Assembly: GCA_052115395.1 (NCBI GenBank)
Contig: JBFRGO010000003.1
Source of the DNA: Noviluteimonas sp052115395
GTDB lineage: Bacteria; Pseudomonadota; Gammaproteobacteria; Xanthomonadales; Xanthomonadaceae
Length of the DNA stretch: 64,000 nt
Reading direction: 5' to 3' (one strand)
Program-made: the position numbers and the translations under genes
Shown here: in pieces, positions 49,785-59,216 of the stretch
Layout of the letters: each line of letters starts with the position of its first letter
How positions within the stretch are numbered: the first letter of the stretch is position 1
Notes under the pieces: generated by a model
Told to the model about the DNA's origin: nothing
Databases searched by the model: none
The model's input: only the letters and a program-made list of their open reading frames with translations

Positions 49785-51056
49785 ATGGAGACATCCACGC
49801 AAGCGCACGTCCGCCGCACCATCGACGCGGTGTGGCGGATCGAATCGACCCGGCTCATCGCCGGTCTTGCGCGCATGGTGCGCGACGTCGGCCTGGCCGA
49901 AGAACTCGCGCAGGACGCCTTCCTGGCCGCGCTCGAACACTGGACCGCCGACGGCGTTCCCGACAAACCGGGCGCCTGGCTGATGGCGACCGCCAAGCGC
50001 CGCGCGATCGACCGCGTGCGCCAGCGCGACCTGCACGCGCGCAAGCAGGCGACGATCGACCACGACGAAGACTGGCAGCCCGCGTTGCTCGCGGCCGATC
50101 CCGAATCGGCCGCCGACGATGTGATCGGCGACGACGTGCTGCGCCTGGTGTTCACCGCGTGCCATCCGGTGTTGTCGAGCGACGCGCAGGTCGCGCTCAC
50201 GCTGCGCCTGCTCGGCGGGCTGACGACGGAGGAAATCGCGCGCGCGTGCCTGGTGCCCGAGCCGACCGTCGCGCAGCGCATCGTGCGCGCCAAGCGCACA
50301 CTGAGCGAGGCGAACGTGCCGTTCGAAACGCCGGGGCGCGACGAACTGCCGCAACGCCTGTCCGCCGTGCTCGGCGTGGTCTACCTGATCTTCAACGAAG
50401 GCTACGCCGCCACCAGCGGGACCGACTGGATGCGCCCGGCGCTGTGCGACGAAGCCTTGCGGCTTGGTCGCATCCTCGTCGCGCTCGCGCCGCTGGAACC
50501 GGAAGTCCACGGGTTGCTCGCGTTGATGGAACTGCAGGCCTCGCGCATCGGCGCGCGCACCAAGCCCGACGGCACGCCCATCCTCCTGCTCGAACAGGAC
50601 CGCACGCGCTGGGATCACCTGTACATCCAGCGCGGGCTGGCGTCGCTGCGCCACGCCGAACGCCTCGGCGGCGCGGAGGGTCCCTACGCGTTGCAGGCGG
50701 CCCTCGCTGCGTGCCACGCGCGTGCACCGACCGCGCAGGACACGGACTGGCCGCGCATCGCCGCGCTGTACGACGTGCTCGCCTCGCGCATGGGTTCGCC
50801 CGTGGTCGAACTCAATCGCGCCGTGGCCTTCGCGATGGCCTACGGCCCGCAGGCGGGGCTGGACCTGGTCGATGCCCTGGTCGATGCGCGCGAATTGCGC
50901 GACTACCACCTGCTGCCCAGCGTGCGGGGCGATCTGCTGCAGAAGCTCGGCCGCTTCGACGAAGCGCGCGCCGAGTTCGAACGCGCTGCCACGCTCGCGC
51001 GCAACGAGCGCGAGGCCGAACTGCTGCGTCGACGCGCGGCCGCGACCACGCCCTGA
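49785..51056 (+). CDS. ECF42-type sigma factor with TPR-like C-terminal extension
   Basis: A 423-residue RpoE-like sigma factor. The start METSTQAHVRRTIDAVW matches the usual family N-terminus; a GTG eleven codons earlier is less likely. Sigma-2 is at about 10-80 (IAGLARMVRDVGLAEELAQD), sigma-4 at about 115-170 (LRLLGGLTTEEIARACLVPE). Then comes the long ECF42 extension: VLGVVYLIFNEGYAATSG, LGRILVALAPLEPEVHGLLA and helical repeats to the end. ECF42 factors lack a classic anti-sigma and usually control DGPF genes. Here the two DGPF genes are 25 and 9 kb away, but each has a TGTCGA-N17-CGTC promoter. Confidence 0.93.
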   Translation: METSTQAHVRRTIDAVWRIESTRLIAGLARMVRDVGLAEELAQDAFLAALEHWTADGVPDKPGAWLMATAKRRAIDRVRQRDLHARKQATIDHDEDWQPALLAADPESAADDVIGDDVLRLVFTACHPVLSSDAQVALTLRLLGGLTTEEIARACLVPEPTVAQRIVRAKRTLSEANVPFETPGRDELPQRLSAVLGVVYLIFNEGYAATSGTDWMRPALCDEALRLGRILVALAPLEPEVHGLLALMELQASRIGARTKPDGTPILLLEQDRTRWDHLYIQRGLASLRHAERLGGAEGPYALQAALAACHARAPTAQDTDWPRIAALYDVLASRMGSPVVELNRAVAFAMAYGPQAGLDLVDALVDARELRDYHLLPSVRGDLLQKLGRFDEARAEFERAATLARNEREAELLRRRAAATTP

Positions 51057-51102
51057 CGCGGCGTCGACGCGGCGACCATGTCCGCGGCGCGACCATCGCG
51101 CC

Positions 51103-51711
51103 ATGCCCATCGACCGCCGCGATCCCGCGGGCCGCACGCACAGCCGCGGCCGCTGCCATCTCTACGTCCTGCCGGTCGTGGTCGAGGATCTGCTGAAGCT
51201 CGGGTTCTCGCGCGATCCGCTCGCGCGCCTGCAGCAGTTGCATGCGCGCTGGTACGAACAATTCGACCTGGACCGCGCCTTCACGATCGAAACCGAATCG
51301 GTGCCCGATGCGCGTCGCCTCGAACTGCGCTTGCGCCGCGAGCTCGTCGCGCACAACGCACCACGCCCGCTGACGATGCGCGAAGACGCAGGTGGCGCAC
51401 GCGAGTGGTATCGAGGCGCGTCGGCGCTGCTCGAGGCGTCGGCGCGCGACCTGGAAGGCGAGGGCTACATTCGGCACGCGCCGTTGCGGCCCTGGCTGCG
51501 TGCGGCGCTCCAAGCGCGTGCCGACCTGTTGTTCGACTGGACCAGCGCGCTGGGCGTCGACGACCGACAGACCCCGCGCCCCGGCGGTTTCGGCGCGACC
51601 CCCGCGCAAACCGCGGTGCGGGATGTCCTCGGCGCCTTCGATGCGCTCGACATCGACCTGGCGCCCTGGTTGCCCGAAGCGGTGCTGCACTGGCATCGTG
51701 CATCGCGATGA
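51103..51711 (+). CDS. GIY-YIG-like nuclease family protein
   Basis: A 202-residue protein. The segment GRCHLYVLPVVVEDLLKLGF followed by SRDPLARLQQLHARW fits a degenerate GIY-YIG start, in which GIY becomes LYV and YIG becomes LGF. Then RRLELRLRRELVAHNA gives the Arg/Glu helix of the T5orf172-like branch. The C-terminal 90 residues have no recognised domain. Whether it is an active nuclease is uncertain. Its stop overlaps the HD-protein start by ATGA. Confidence 0.78.
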   Translation: MPIDRRDPAGRTHSRGRCHLYVLPVVVEDLLKLGFSRDPLARLQQLHARWYEQFDLDRAFTIETESVPDARRLELRLRRELVAHNAPRPLTMREDAGGAREWYRGASALLEASARDLEGEGYIRHAPLRPWLRAALQARADLLFDWTSALGVDDRQTPRPGGFGATPAQTAVRDVLGAFDALDIDLAPWLPEAVLHWHRASR

Positions 51712-52328
51712 GCGCTCCCTTCGAACTGTTGCCCTTCGAACTGCCGCCCGCACAGGCGCAGGCGATCGCGCAGGCCTATGCCACGCCGCCGCGTGCGTAT
51801 CACGACCTCCACCATGTCGGCGAAGTCCTGCGGCATTACGACGCGGTCGCCCAGGGGCCCGGTTGGACGCATCCGCGCGAGGTGGCGTTCGCCGTGCTGT
51901 ATCACGACGCGATCTACGTCGCCGGCGCCAAGGACAACGAAACGCGCTCGGCGGACCTTGCGCGCGAACATCTGCTGCAGTGGCCGATGGACGGGCTGGA
52001 TGTGGATCGCATCGCCGAGCTGATCGAGCTCACCGCGCGCCACGGCAGCGTGTCGCCACGCGATGTGCCGGACGAGGACACGCGGCGGTTCCTGGATTGC
52101 GACATGGCCATCCTCGGCGCCGAGACGGCGGTGTTCGACGCCTACGACCGCGGGATCACGGCCGAATATCGGGGCGTGGTGCCCGGCTGGTTGTTCGCGA
52201 TCAACCGCAAGCGCTTCCTGAAGAGCCTGCTGGGGCGCGAACGTATTTTCCTGAGCGATTTCTTCCACTTGCGGCTCGACGCACGCGCCCGCAACAACCT
52301 GCGCCGCGCGATCACCACCAAGCGTTAG
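51708..52328 (+). CDS. HD-domain metal-dependent phosphohydrolase-like protein
   Basis: A 206-residue protein. The first metal-binding elements are AYHDLHHVGEVLRHYD and then FAVLYHDAIYVAGAKDNETR, an HD pair. Later residues ELTARHGS and FLDCDMAILGA supply the third His and Asp. These match the predicted metal-dependent HD family (COG4339-like). Substrates are unknown. It is translated coupled to the GIY-YIG-like gene. Cytoplasmic. Confidence 0.88.
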   Translation: MSAPFELLPFELPPAQAQAIAQAYATPPRAYHDLHHVGEVLRHYDAVAQGPGWTHPREVAFAVLYHDAIYVAGAKDNETRSADLAREHLLQWPMDGLDVDRIAELIELTARHGSVSPRDVPDEDTRRFLDCDMAILGAETAVFDAYDRGITAEYRGVVPGWLFAINRKRFLKSLLGRERIFLSDFFHLRLDARARNNLRRAITTKR

Positions 52329-52405
52329 GGCAGGGCGGGGCGCTTCACGCCGCCCCCACGGCTGCTCCCGGAATCTGCATCCCCAGTGCAACAGGGGCCT
52401 TCCGC

Positions 52406-52558
52406 ATGACTCGTCGACTCAACCGCAGGCTGCGCGTCATCGCCGCACGCGCCACGCTGTGCGCCGTATTGGTGGCCGCCCTGGGTGCCACGGGGTTCCG
52501 AACGGCCGACGAAGTCCGCGATGCCGACGCCCAACAGGCCGGCTTGTTCCAGCACTGA
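52406..52558 (+). CDS. small exported protein, unknown
   Basis: A 50-residue frame. The basic start MTRRLNRRLRVIAARA and the hydrophobic run TLCAVLVAALGATGF look like a signal peptide, leaving a mature tail of about 20 residues (RTADEVRDADAQQAGLFQH). AGGGG lies 8 bases before the ATG. No family is known; it could be a short envelope peptide or a chance frame. Confidence 0.4.
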   Translation: MTRRLNRRLRVIAARATLCAVLVAALGATGFRTADEVRDADAQQAGLFQH

Positions 52559-52652
52559 GCGCGGCTTCACCCGCTTTGTGACTTGAGGCAGGGGGTTGCA
52601 CGGCCCGCGGTGTGGCATCGTCGCGCGATCCCATCGCTTCACGAGCCTGCGC

Positions 52653-54392
52653 ATGTCCCTTCGCGTCGCCCTGCTGCCCTGCGCCCTCATCGCCGCCCTC
52701 GCGTCCCCGGCCCATGCCGCGGACACCGCGCCGACCAAGCAACCCGAACTGACGCCCCTCACCCTGCAGACCGGCGTGCCGCGTGCACCCGAGCAGGAGG
52801 CGGTCGTCTTCCAGACCGCGAGCCTGAAGTTCAAGGTCGATCCGGCGCGCAAGCACCTGGACGGTGATGCGACGCTGACCTTCCGCGCGCTCAAGCCGGT
52901 CGATGCGCTCGTCGTGGATCTCGACCGCAACTACAAGGTCGCCTCGGTCGACGTCGATGGTGTGAGCGTCACCGGCTGGAAGAATCCCGAAGGCCGCATG
53001 ACGATCCCGCTCGCCAGGCCGCTGGCCGCTGGCGGCACCGCCGTGCTGCGCATCGTCTACGACGGCTTCCCGCACGTCGCCGAACGCGCACCGTGGGACG
53101 GCGGTTTCGTCTGGGCCAAGGCGCCGACCGGCGAGCCGTGGATCGCCAGCGCGGTGCAGGGCAACGGCTGCGATCTGTTCTGGCCGTGCATCGATCATCC
53201 GCAGGCCGAACCCGAAGTGGTCGACCAATTCGTCACCGTCCCCGCGCCGCTGGTGTCGGCGGGCAACGGCGTGTTGGTGGGCATGGAGGAAAAGGACGGC
53301 TGGCGCACCTACCACTGGCGCACGAAGAACCCCGACACCTATGCGATCGCGCTGAACATCGGGCCCTACGAACTGCTGTCGGCCGATTACAAGTCGCGCT
53401 ACGGCAACACGATCCCGCTGCGCTTCTGGCACCTGAAGGGCGAGGGCGACAAGCCGAAGGGCCTGTTCGCCGAATTCGCGCCGATGCTGGACTTCTTCGA
53501 GGAAGTCATCGGCCCGTATCCATTCGCCGACGAAAAGATGGGCGTGGTCGAAACCCCGCACCTGGGCATGGAACACCAGACCATCAATGCCTACGGCAAC
53601 GAGTACAAGAAGTCCGAGTACGGATACGACTGGCTGCTCGAACACGAGTTCGCGCACGAGTGGTTCGGCAACCAGCTGACCAACAAGGACTGGGACGACA
53701 TGTGGCTGCACGAAGGCTACGGCACGTACATGCAACCGCTGTACATGCAATGGCTGCGCGGCGACATGGAGTACAAGGCCAACCTGATGAAGCAGCGCGC
53801 CACGCTCGCCAACAAGCATCCGATCGTCGCCGGTCGCCCGATGCTCGAAGAGGACGTGTACAGCGACGAGAAGGGCCCGGGCCACGACATCTACTACAAG
53901 GCCTCGCTGGTGCTCGACACCTTCCGCAACCTGATCGGCGACAAGCAGTTCTTCGACGTCACGCGCCAGGCCGTGTATGGCCGCACCGATCCGCGCCCGG
54001 GCAACTTCAAGCCCTTGTACGCGAGCACGCCCGATTACATCGCGGCCGTGCGCAAGGTCACGGGCAAGGACTACCAGTGGTTCTTCGACGTGTATCTGTA
54101 TCAGCCGGCGTTGCCGGAACTGGTCGCCACGCGCGCGGGCAACACGCTGAAGCTCGAGTGGAAGACCGGCGGCAAGCCCTTCCCGATGCCGGTGGAAGTG
54201 CGCGTGGGCGACCACGTCGAGACGGTTGCGATGGCGAACGGGCAGGGCAGCCTGCCGATCAAGGCCGACGAGAGCTTCACGCTGGATCCGCATTCGAAGG
54301 TGCTGCGCCAGTTGCCGCACATCGATGCGTTCCAGCAGGACAAGAGCGACCGCGAGAAGGCCGAGGCGCGCAAGAAGGCCGCGGCCGGCTGA
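52653..54392 (+). CDS. exported M1 family aminopeptidase-like metalloprotease
   Basis: A 579-residue M1 metallopeptidase. The start at 52653 (MSLRVALLPCALIAALASPA) gives a signal peptide ending AHA. The zinc site is HEFAHEW (His331, Glu332, His335), with Glu354 in LHEGYGTYM. The exopeptidase motif GxMEN is GMEHQTI, with His instead of Asn, as in some secreted M1 members. The catalytic Tyr is probably in GHDIYYKASL. It probably digests peptides in the periplasm or outside. The C-terminus is lysine-rich (REKAEARKKAAAG). Confidence 0.92.
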   Translation: MSLRVALLPCALIAALASPAHAADTAPTKQPELTPLTLQTGVPRAPEQEAVVFQTASLKFKVDPARKHLDGDATLTFRALKPVDALVVDLDRNYKVASVDVDGVSVTGWKNPEGRMTIPLARPLAAGGTAVLRIVYDGFPHVAERAPWDGGFVWAKAPTGEPWIASAVQGNGCDLFWPCIDHPQAEPEVVDQFVTVPAPLVSAGNGVLVGMEEKDGWRTYHWRTKNPDTYAIALNIGPYELLSADYKSRYGNTIPLRFWHLKGEGDKPKGLFAEFAPMLDFFEEVIGPYPFADEKMGVVETPHLGMEHQTINAYGNEYKKSEYGYDWLLEHEFAHEWFGNQLTNKDWDDMWLHEGYGTYMQPLYMQWLRGDMEYKANLMKQRATLANKHPIVAGRPMLEEDVYSDEKGPGHDIYYKASLVLDTFRNLIGDKQFFDVTRQAVYGRTDPRPGNFKPLYASTPDYIAAVRKVTGKDYQWFFDVYLYQPALPELVATRAGNTLKLEWKTGGKPFPMPVEVRVGDHVETVAMANGQGSLPIKADESFTLDPHSKVLRQLPHIDAFQQDKSDREKAEARKKAAAG

Positions 54393-54449
54393 ACCGGCTG
54401 AACGGACGATCGCCGGCGCGTCTTACGGGACGAGGCGCGCCGAGCGAAA

Positions 54450-55058
54450 ATGCCCGGCATGCATGCGGCGCATTTAGCGGACGACCTGTTCAGCCAGGGC
54501 CCGCGCACACTCATCGACGACGCCGAAGGCGGGTGCTGGTACCACCCCGCCTTCATCGATCCCGCGCGCGCCGCAGGCTGGTTCGACCAACTGCGCGATG
54601 CGATCGAGTGGCGCCAGCAACGCCGCCCCATGTACGACCGCGTGGTCGATGTCCCGCGGCTCACCAGTGCTTACGCACTCGATGGCACCGACGATTTGCC
54701 GCCGGCGCTCGCGCAGGCGCACGCCGCGTTGCGCGAACACACCGGCGTGCCCTTCACGCACGTGGGCTGCAACTACTATCGCGACGGCAACGACAGCGTC
54801 GCCCCGCACAACGACAAACTCGCCACGCTGATTCCCGGGCATCCGATCGTGCTGCTGTCGCTCGGCGCTCCGCGCCGCATGGAAATCCGCGCGAAACAAC
54901 CGCCGCGCAACGGGGTGCGCATCGACCTGGAAGCCGGCAGCCTGCTGTCGATGAGCCACGCGATGCAATACGCGTACGACCACGGCATTCCCAAGAGCAG
55001 GCACGCCGTCGGCCCGCGCATCAGCCTGGCGTTCCGCGTGCGACACGGCGCCTGTTAA
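54450..55058 (+). CDS. alkB: AlkB-type 2-oxoglutarate/Fe(II) dioxygenase
   Basis: A 202-residue AlkB-family dioxygenase. The double-stranded beta-helix has the iron motif HND in VAPHNDKLATL, then the distal His and the 2-oxoglutarate Arg in SRHAVGPRISLAFRVR. The nucleotide-recognition lid is in the RPMYDRVVDVPRL region, and FTHVGCNYYRDGNDSV is typical. It should reverse alkyl damage on DNA or RNA bases. ATGs at 54450 and 54459 are both possible; ribosome sites are weak. Confidence 0.9.
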   Translation: MPGMHAAHLADDLFSQGPRTLIDDAEGGCWYHPAFIDPARAAGWFDQLRDAIEWRQQRRPMYDRVVDVPRLTSAYALDGTDDLPPALAQAHAALREHTGVPFTHVGCNYYRDGNDSVAPHNDKLATLIPGHPIVLLSLGAPRRMEIRAKQPPRNGVRIDLEAGSLLSMSHAMQYAYDHGIPKSRHAVGPRISLAFRVRHGAC

Positions 55059-55092
55059 GCTCGGCGGCACTCGCAAACCGCGGAAGTACGGC

Positions 55093-55245
55093 ATGACCTG
55101 GGTCGGGATCCTGATTTTGATCGTCTGCATCTGGCTGGCCTTCAAGGTCGCCGGCGTCCTGTTCAAGATCGTGCTGTGGGGCGCGATCATCGTCGGCATC
55201 TGGTGGCTGGCCGCGCCGTTCCTGGGCTTGCCGCGGCCGTTCTGA
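55093..55245 (+). CDS. small hydrophobic membrane protein
   Basis: A 50-residue frame starting MTWVGILILIVCIWLAFKVA and continuing GVLFKIVLWGAIIVGIWWLA, followed by LPRPF. It has two closely spaced hydrophobic segments with a single Lys in each turn, so it probably spans the membrane twice. CGGAAG stands 6 bases before the ATG. The composition is far from random. Function unknown. It lies between alkB and selO on the same strand, 34 bases from each. Confidence 0.7.
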   Translation: MTWVGILILIVCIWLAFKVAGVLFKIVLWGAIIVGIWWLAAPFLGLPRPF

Positions 55246-55279
55246 CGCGGCCTTTCGCCCGCGCGGGCACAATGGCGCG

Positions 55280-56875
55280 ATGCACGCAGCCACCTTCGGC
55301 AACCTGAGATTCGACAACCGGTTCCTCGCGCAGCTCCGCGGCGATCCGCAGGAAGGCCCCGGCATCCGCGAGGTCGAGGCCGCGTGGTCGCGCGTGAAGC
55401 CCACGCCCGTCGCCGCGCCGCGCCTGGTGGCGTATTCGCGCGAGATGGCGCAGACCCTGGGGCTGGGCGACGCCGACGTGCATTCGCCGGCATTCGCGCA
55501 GGTCTTCGGCGGCAATGCCCTGTTGCCGGGAATGGATCCCTTCGCCGCGAACTACGGCGGCCACCAGTTCGGCCATTGGGCCGGGCAACTCGGCGACGGC
55601 CGCGCGATCACGCTCGGCGAAACGCTCGACGCGCAAGGCCGGCGCTGGGAACTGCAACTCAAGGGTGCCGGCCCGACGCCGTATTCGCGCAGCGCCGACG
55701 GCCGCGCGGTGCTGCGTTCGTCGATCCGCGAATTCCTGTGCAGCGAAGCGATGCACCACCTCGGCATTCCGACCACGCGCGCGCTGAGCCTGGTCGCCAC
55801 CGGCGAGTCGGTCGTGCGCGACATGTTGTACGACGGCAATCCGAAAGAAGAACCCGGCGCGATCGTCTGTCGCGTGTCCCCTTCGTTCATCCGTTTCGGC
55901 AATTTCGAATTGCCCTATACGCGCGAAGACAACGAGGGCCTGCGCGCACTCGCCGATTTCTGCATCGCGCGCGATTTCCCCGAACTGCGCGGGCAGGGCG
56001 CCACGCTGTACGGCGATTGGTTCGCCACCATCGCGCAGCGCACCGCGACGCTGATGGCGCACTGGATGCGCGTGGGCTTCGTGCACGGCGTGATGAATAC
56101 CGACAACCTGTCGATCCTCGGGCTGACGATCGACTACGGCCCCTACGGTTGGATCGACGACTTCGATCCGGAATGGACGCCCAACACCACCGATGCCGGC
56201 GGCCGGCGCTATCGCTTCGGATGGCAGCCGAAGATCGCGTACTGGAATCTCACGATGCTCGCGCACGCGCTCTCGCCCCTGTTCGGTGAAGACGTGGCGC
56301 CCTTGAACGAAGGCTTGCAGCGCTACATGGATGCGTACGTGGCTGCCGATCGTGCGAACACGGCCGGCAAGCTCGGCCTGCGCGAAGCGCGCGACAGCGA
56401 CATCGAACAGCACCAGATGCTGCAGGACATGCTGCGCGTGGGCGAGTTCGACATGACGCTGTTCTATCGCGCGCTGTCGCGCTTCGACCCGAACGCGGAC
56501 ATCGAAACGCAACTCGATGGCCCCGGCGATCTGTTCGGCCACGCCACCTACGACGCGGAAAAACGCGAAGAAGCGCTGCCCGGGCTCTGGGACTGGTTCA
56601 ACCTTTACGCACCGCGGTTGCAGGAGGAGGGCCGGCCCGCCGAGGAGCGTCGCGCCAGCATGGACGCCGTCAATCCGAAATATGTCCTGCGCAATTATCT
56701 GGCGCAGGAAGCCATCGACCTGGCCGAACAGGGCGACGACAGCCGGGTCGCCGAATTGCTCGAGGTGATGCGCAAACCCTACGACGAGCAGCCCGAATTC
56801 GCGCGTTTCGCGCAGAAGCGGCCGGAATGGGCGAAGACCAGGGTGGGCTGCTCGATGCTCAGCTGCAGCTCCTGA
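55280..56875 (+). CDS. selO: SelO/YdiU protein AMPylase
   Basis: A 531-residue pseudokinase-fold protein adenylyltransferase. Family landmarks are YGGHQFGHWAGQLGDGRAI, LKGAGPTPYSRSADGRAVL, VNTD-type MNTDNLSILGLTIDYGPYG and WIDDFDPEWTPN. The C-terminus ends in GCSMLSCSS, the conserved redox Cys site (Sec in animals). SelO transfers AMP from ATP to Ser, Thr or Tyr of metabolic proteins, linked to redox stress. The sequence is complete. It is followed 25 bases later by uup. Confidence 0.95.
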   Translation: MHAATFGNLRFDNRFLAQLRGDPQEGPGIREVEAAWSRVKPTPVAAPRLVAYSREMAQTLGLGDADVHSPAFAQVFGGNALLPGMDPFAANYGGHQFGHWAGQLGDGRAITLGETLDAQGRRWELQLKGAGPTPYSRSADGRAVLRSSIREFLCSEAMHHLGIPTTRALSLVATGESVVRDMLYDGNPKEEPGAIVCRVSPSFIRFGNFELPYTREDNEGLRALADFCIARDFPELRGQGATLYGDWFATIAQRTATLMAHWMRVGFVHGVMNTDNLSILGLTIDYGPYGWIDDFDPEWTPNTTDAGGRRYRFGWQPKIAYWNLTMLAHALSPLFGEDVAPLNEGLQRYMDAYVAADRANTAGKLGLREARDSDIEQHQMLQDMLRVGEFDMTLFYRALSRFDPNADIETQLDGPGDLFGHATYDAEKREEALPGLWDWFNLYAPRLQEEGRPAEERRASMDAVNPKYVLRNYLAQEAIDLAEQGDDSRVAELLEVMRKPYDEQPEFARFAQKRPEWAKTRVGCSMLSCSS

Positions 56876-56900
56876 AGGGCTGAGCAACTACAATCGCCGG

Positions 56901-58766
56901 ATGCCCCTGATCGCCCTCCAGAACGTCGACTACAGTGTCGGCGGCCCGCTGCTGCTCGACCACGTCGAGCTGTCCATCGAACCCAACGAACGCATCGCGC
57001 TCATCGGCCGCAACGGCGCGGGCAAGTCCACGCTGCTGAAATTGTTGTCGGGCGACCTGAAACCCGACGACGGCGAAGTGCGTCTGGAAGGCGGCCGTCG
57101 CGTCGCGCGCCTGGAACAGGAAGTGCCCGGCGATGCGGTCGGCACCGTGTTCGACGTCGTCGCCGCGGGCCTGGGTGAGGCGGGCGCATTGCTTGCGCAT
57201 TTCCACCACCTCGCGCATGCCGAAGTCGTCGACGCGCGCGCGCTGGCGGACGCGCAGGCGAAAGTGGAAGCCGCGCATGCCTGGTCGCTCGACCAGCGCG
57301 TCGAGGAAACGCTCACCCGCCTGGGGCTGGATGGCGATGCGCAGTTCGCCCGCCTGTCCGGTGGCATGAAGCGACGCGTGCTGCTCGCGCGCGCGCTCGT
57401 CAGCGCACCGGATCTGTTGTTGCTCGACGAACCGACCAACCACTTGGACATCGAATCGATCGACTGGCTCGAACAATTCCTCAAGTCCTGGAACGGCGCG
57501 CTGGTCTTCGTCACCCACGATCGCCGCTTCCTGCGCGCGCTGGCCACGCGCATCGTGGAGATCGATCGCGGCCGCGTGACCAGCTGGCCGGGCGACTTCG
57601 ACAACTACCAGCGCCGCCGAGAGGAACGCGCCAACGCCGAAGCGCAGGAAAGCGCGCGCTTCGACAAATTGCTCGCGCAGGAAGAAACCTGGATCCGCCA
57701 GGGCATCAAGGCGCGTCGCACGCGCGATGAAGGCCGCGTGCGCCGCCTGGAATCCATGCGCGTCGAACGCGCCGCGCGCCGCGAGCAGATGGGACGCGTG
57801 AAGATGGAAGTCTCGCAGGGCGAGGCGTCCGGCAAGAAGGTCATCGAAGCGCGCGACGTGGATTTCGATTACGGCGATCGCGCGCTGGTGCGCGATTTCT
57901 CCACGACCATCCTGCGCGGCGACCGCGTCGGCCTGATCGGCCCGAACGGCAGCGGCAAGACCACCTTGCTCAAACTGCTGCTGGGGCAACTCGCGCCGCA
58001 GCGCGGCACGGTGAAGGCAGGCACGGGGCTGGAGATCGCGTACTTCGACCAGCAGCGCGCGTCGCTGCGCGAAGACTGGAGCGCGATGGAGAACGTCTCC
58101 GGCGGCCAGGATTTCGTCGAGATCGGCGGCAGGCGCAAGCACGTGCTCGGCTACCTGCAGGATTTCCTGTTCACGCCCGAGCGCGCACGCGCGCCGATCA
58201 CGCGGCTGTCGGGTGGCGAGCGCAATCGCCTGTTGCTCGCGCGCCTGTTCGCGCAGCCTTCGAACCTTCTGGTGATGGACGAACCGACCAACGACCTGGA
58301 TGTCGAAACGCTCGAATTGCTGGAAGAACTGCTCGCCGAATATCCCGGCACCTTGTTGATGGTGAGCCACGACCGCGACTTCCTCGACCACGTGGTGACC
58401 TCCACGCTGGTGATGGAAGGCGACGGGCGCGTCGGCGAATTCGTGGGCGGCTATACCGATTGGGTGCGGCAGCGCGGGCCGCAGGTCGCGGCGGCGCCGT
58501 CGGCGCGAAGCGCGCCGGTGCGGCCTTCGCAGGGCGGGCAGACCAAGCGCCGGATGTCGTTCAAGGAACAGAAGGAACTGTCGGAATTGCCGGCGCGCAT
58601 CGAGCAACTCGAAGCGAAGATCGCGCAGTTGACCGAAACGATGCACGACCCTGCCTTCTACCAGCGCGACAGCGCGGCGATCGTCGCGCACAACGCACAG
58701 CTTGCCGAAGTGCAGGCGCAACTGGATACGGCTTACGGCCGGTGGATGGAACTCGACGCGGGTTGA
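56901..58766 (+). CDS. uup: ABC-F family ATPase Uup
   Basis: A 621-residue ABC-F protein with two ATPase domains. The first has Walker A GRNGAGKST (about residues 36-44), signature LSGGMKRR and Walker B LLLLDEPTNHLDI. The second has Walker A GPNGSGKTT (about 350), signature LSGGERNR and VMDEPTNDLDV. The linker between them is Arg-rich. The C-terminal coiled coil (MSFKEQKELSELPARIEQLE) is the Uup DNA/ribosome-binding domain. There are no membrane segments. It acts on the ribosome or in replication-linked transposon excision control. Confidence 0.94.
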   Translation: MPLIALQNVDYSVGGPLLLDHVELSIEPNERIALIGRNGAGKSTLLKLLSGDLKPDDGEVRLEGGRRVARLEQEVPGDAVGTVFDVVAAGLGEAGALLAHFHHLAHAEVVDARALADAQAKVEAAHAWSLDQRVEETLTRLGLDGDAQFARLSGGMKRRVLLARALVSAPDLLLLDEPTNHLDIESIDWLEQFLKSWNGALVFVTHDRRFLRALATRIVEIDRGRVTSWPGDFDNYQRRREERANAEAQESARFDKLLAQEETWIRQGIKARRTRDEGRVRRLESMRVERAARREQMGRVKMEVSQGEASGKKVIEARDVDFDYGDRALVRDFSTTILRGDRVGLIGPNGSGKTTLLKLLLGQLAPQRGTVKAGTGLEIAYFDQQRASLREDWSAMENVSGGQDFVEIGGRRKHVLGYLQDFLFTPERARAPITRLSGGERNRLLLARLFAQPSNLLVMDEPTNDLDVETLELLEELLAEYPGTLLMVSHDRDFLDHVVTSTLVMEGDGRVGEFVGGYTDWVRQRGPQVAAAPSARSAPVRPSQGGQTKRRMSFKEQKELSELPARIEQLEAKIAQLTETMHDPAFYQRDSAAIVAHNAQLAEVQAQLDTAYGRWMELDAG

Positions 58767-58769
58767 GGC

Positions 58770-59216
58770 TTATTCGGAAGCCTGGGCGTCGATTTCGTCG
58801 AACACCGATTCGGGCAGCGCGATGAACGACCAGAACGGGATGTCGCGCCCGGCCCAGGCCTGGCCGGTTTCCTCGAGGATTTCCAGCAACGTGTCGAAGG
58901 CGTCGCCTTCGGATTGCTGCAAGGCGCCGCCGTTGTCGAACAACAAGGCAACGCCGGCACTGGGCAGCCACGACAGATCGCGCAGGCTGTCGGACAAGGC
59001 ATCCCAGTTGTGGCCGAAGGTGCGCGGGAAATCGAGCGCGGTGGCGATGCGCAGCAGGATCTGGTGCTTGTCGCCGCCTTCCAGGTCGACGCGACGGACC
59101 TGCAGGCCCGCATCGCGCGCGGCGACGCCGAGCGTGTCGAGGTCGTCGCTCGTGACGAAGTAGACGCCCGCGTTGTCCGCATCGGCCAGGCCGAGTTCCC
59201 AGCCCGAGTCGCTCAT
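58770..59216 (-). CDS. barstar family ribonuclease inhibitor
   Basis: A 148-residue barstar-like protein. Its core, VRRVDLEGGDKHQILLRIAT, followed by ALDFPRTFGHNWDALSDSLRD, matches barstar, whose Asp and Glu residues block the RNase active site. The N-terminal 40 residues form an additional extension. The start ATG overlaps the stop of the RNase gene (ATGA), so toxin and antidote are translationally coupled, toxin first. It is cytoplasmic, protecting the cell from its own RNase before export. Confidence 0.92.
   Translation of the reverse strand: MSDSGWELGLADADNAGVYFVTSDDLDTLGVAARDAGLQVRRVDLEGGDKHQILLRIATALDFPRTFGHNWDALSDSLRDLSWLPSAGVALLFDNGGALQQSEGDAFDTLLEILEETGQAWAGRDIPFWSFIALPESVFDEIDAQASE

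Noticed and set aside
45689..50299. A 1536-residue open frame on the minus strand antisense to pilX, pilY1 and pilE.
   Set aside because: It mirrors the codon pattern of the pil genes in very GC-rich DNA, has Arg/Val/Gly/Ala-biased content without domains, and the plus-strand genes are certain.
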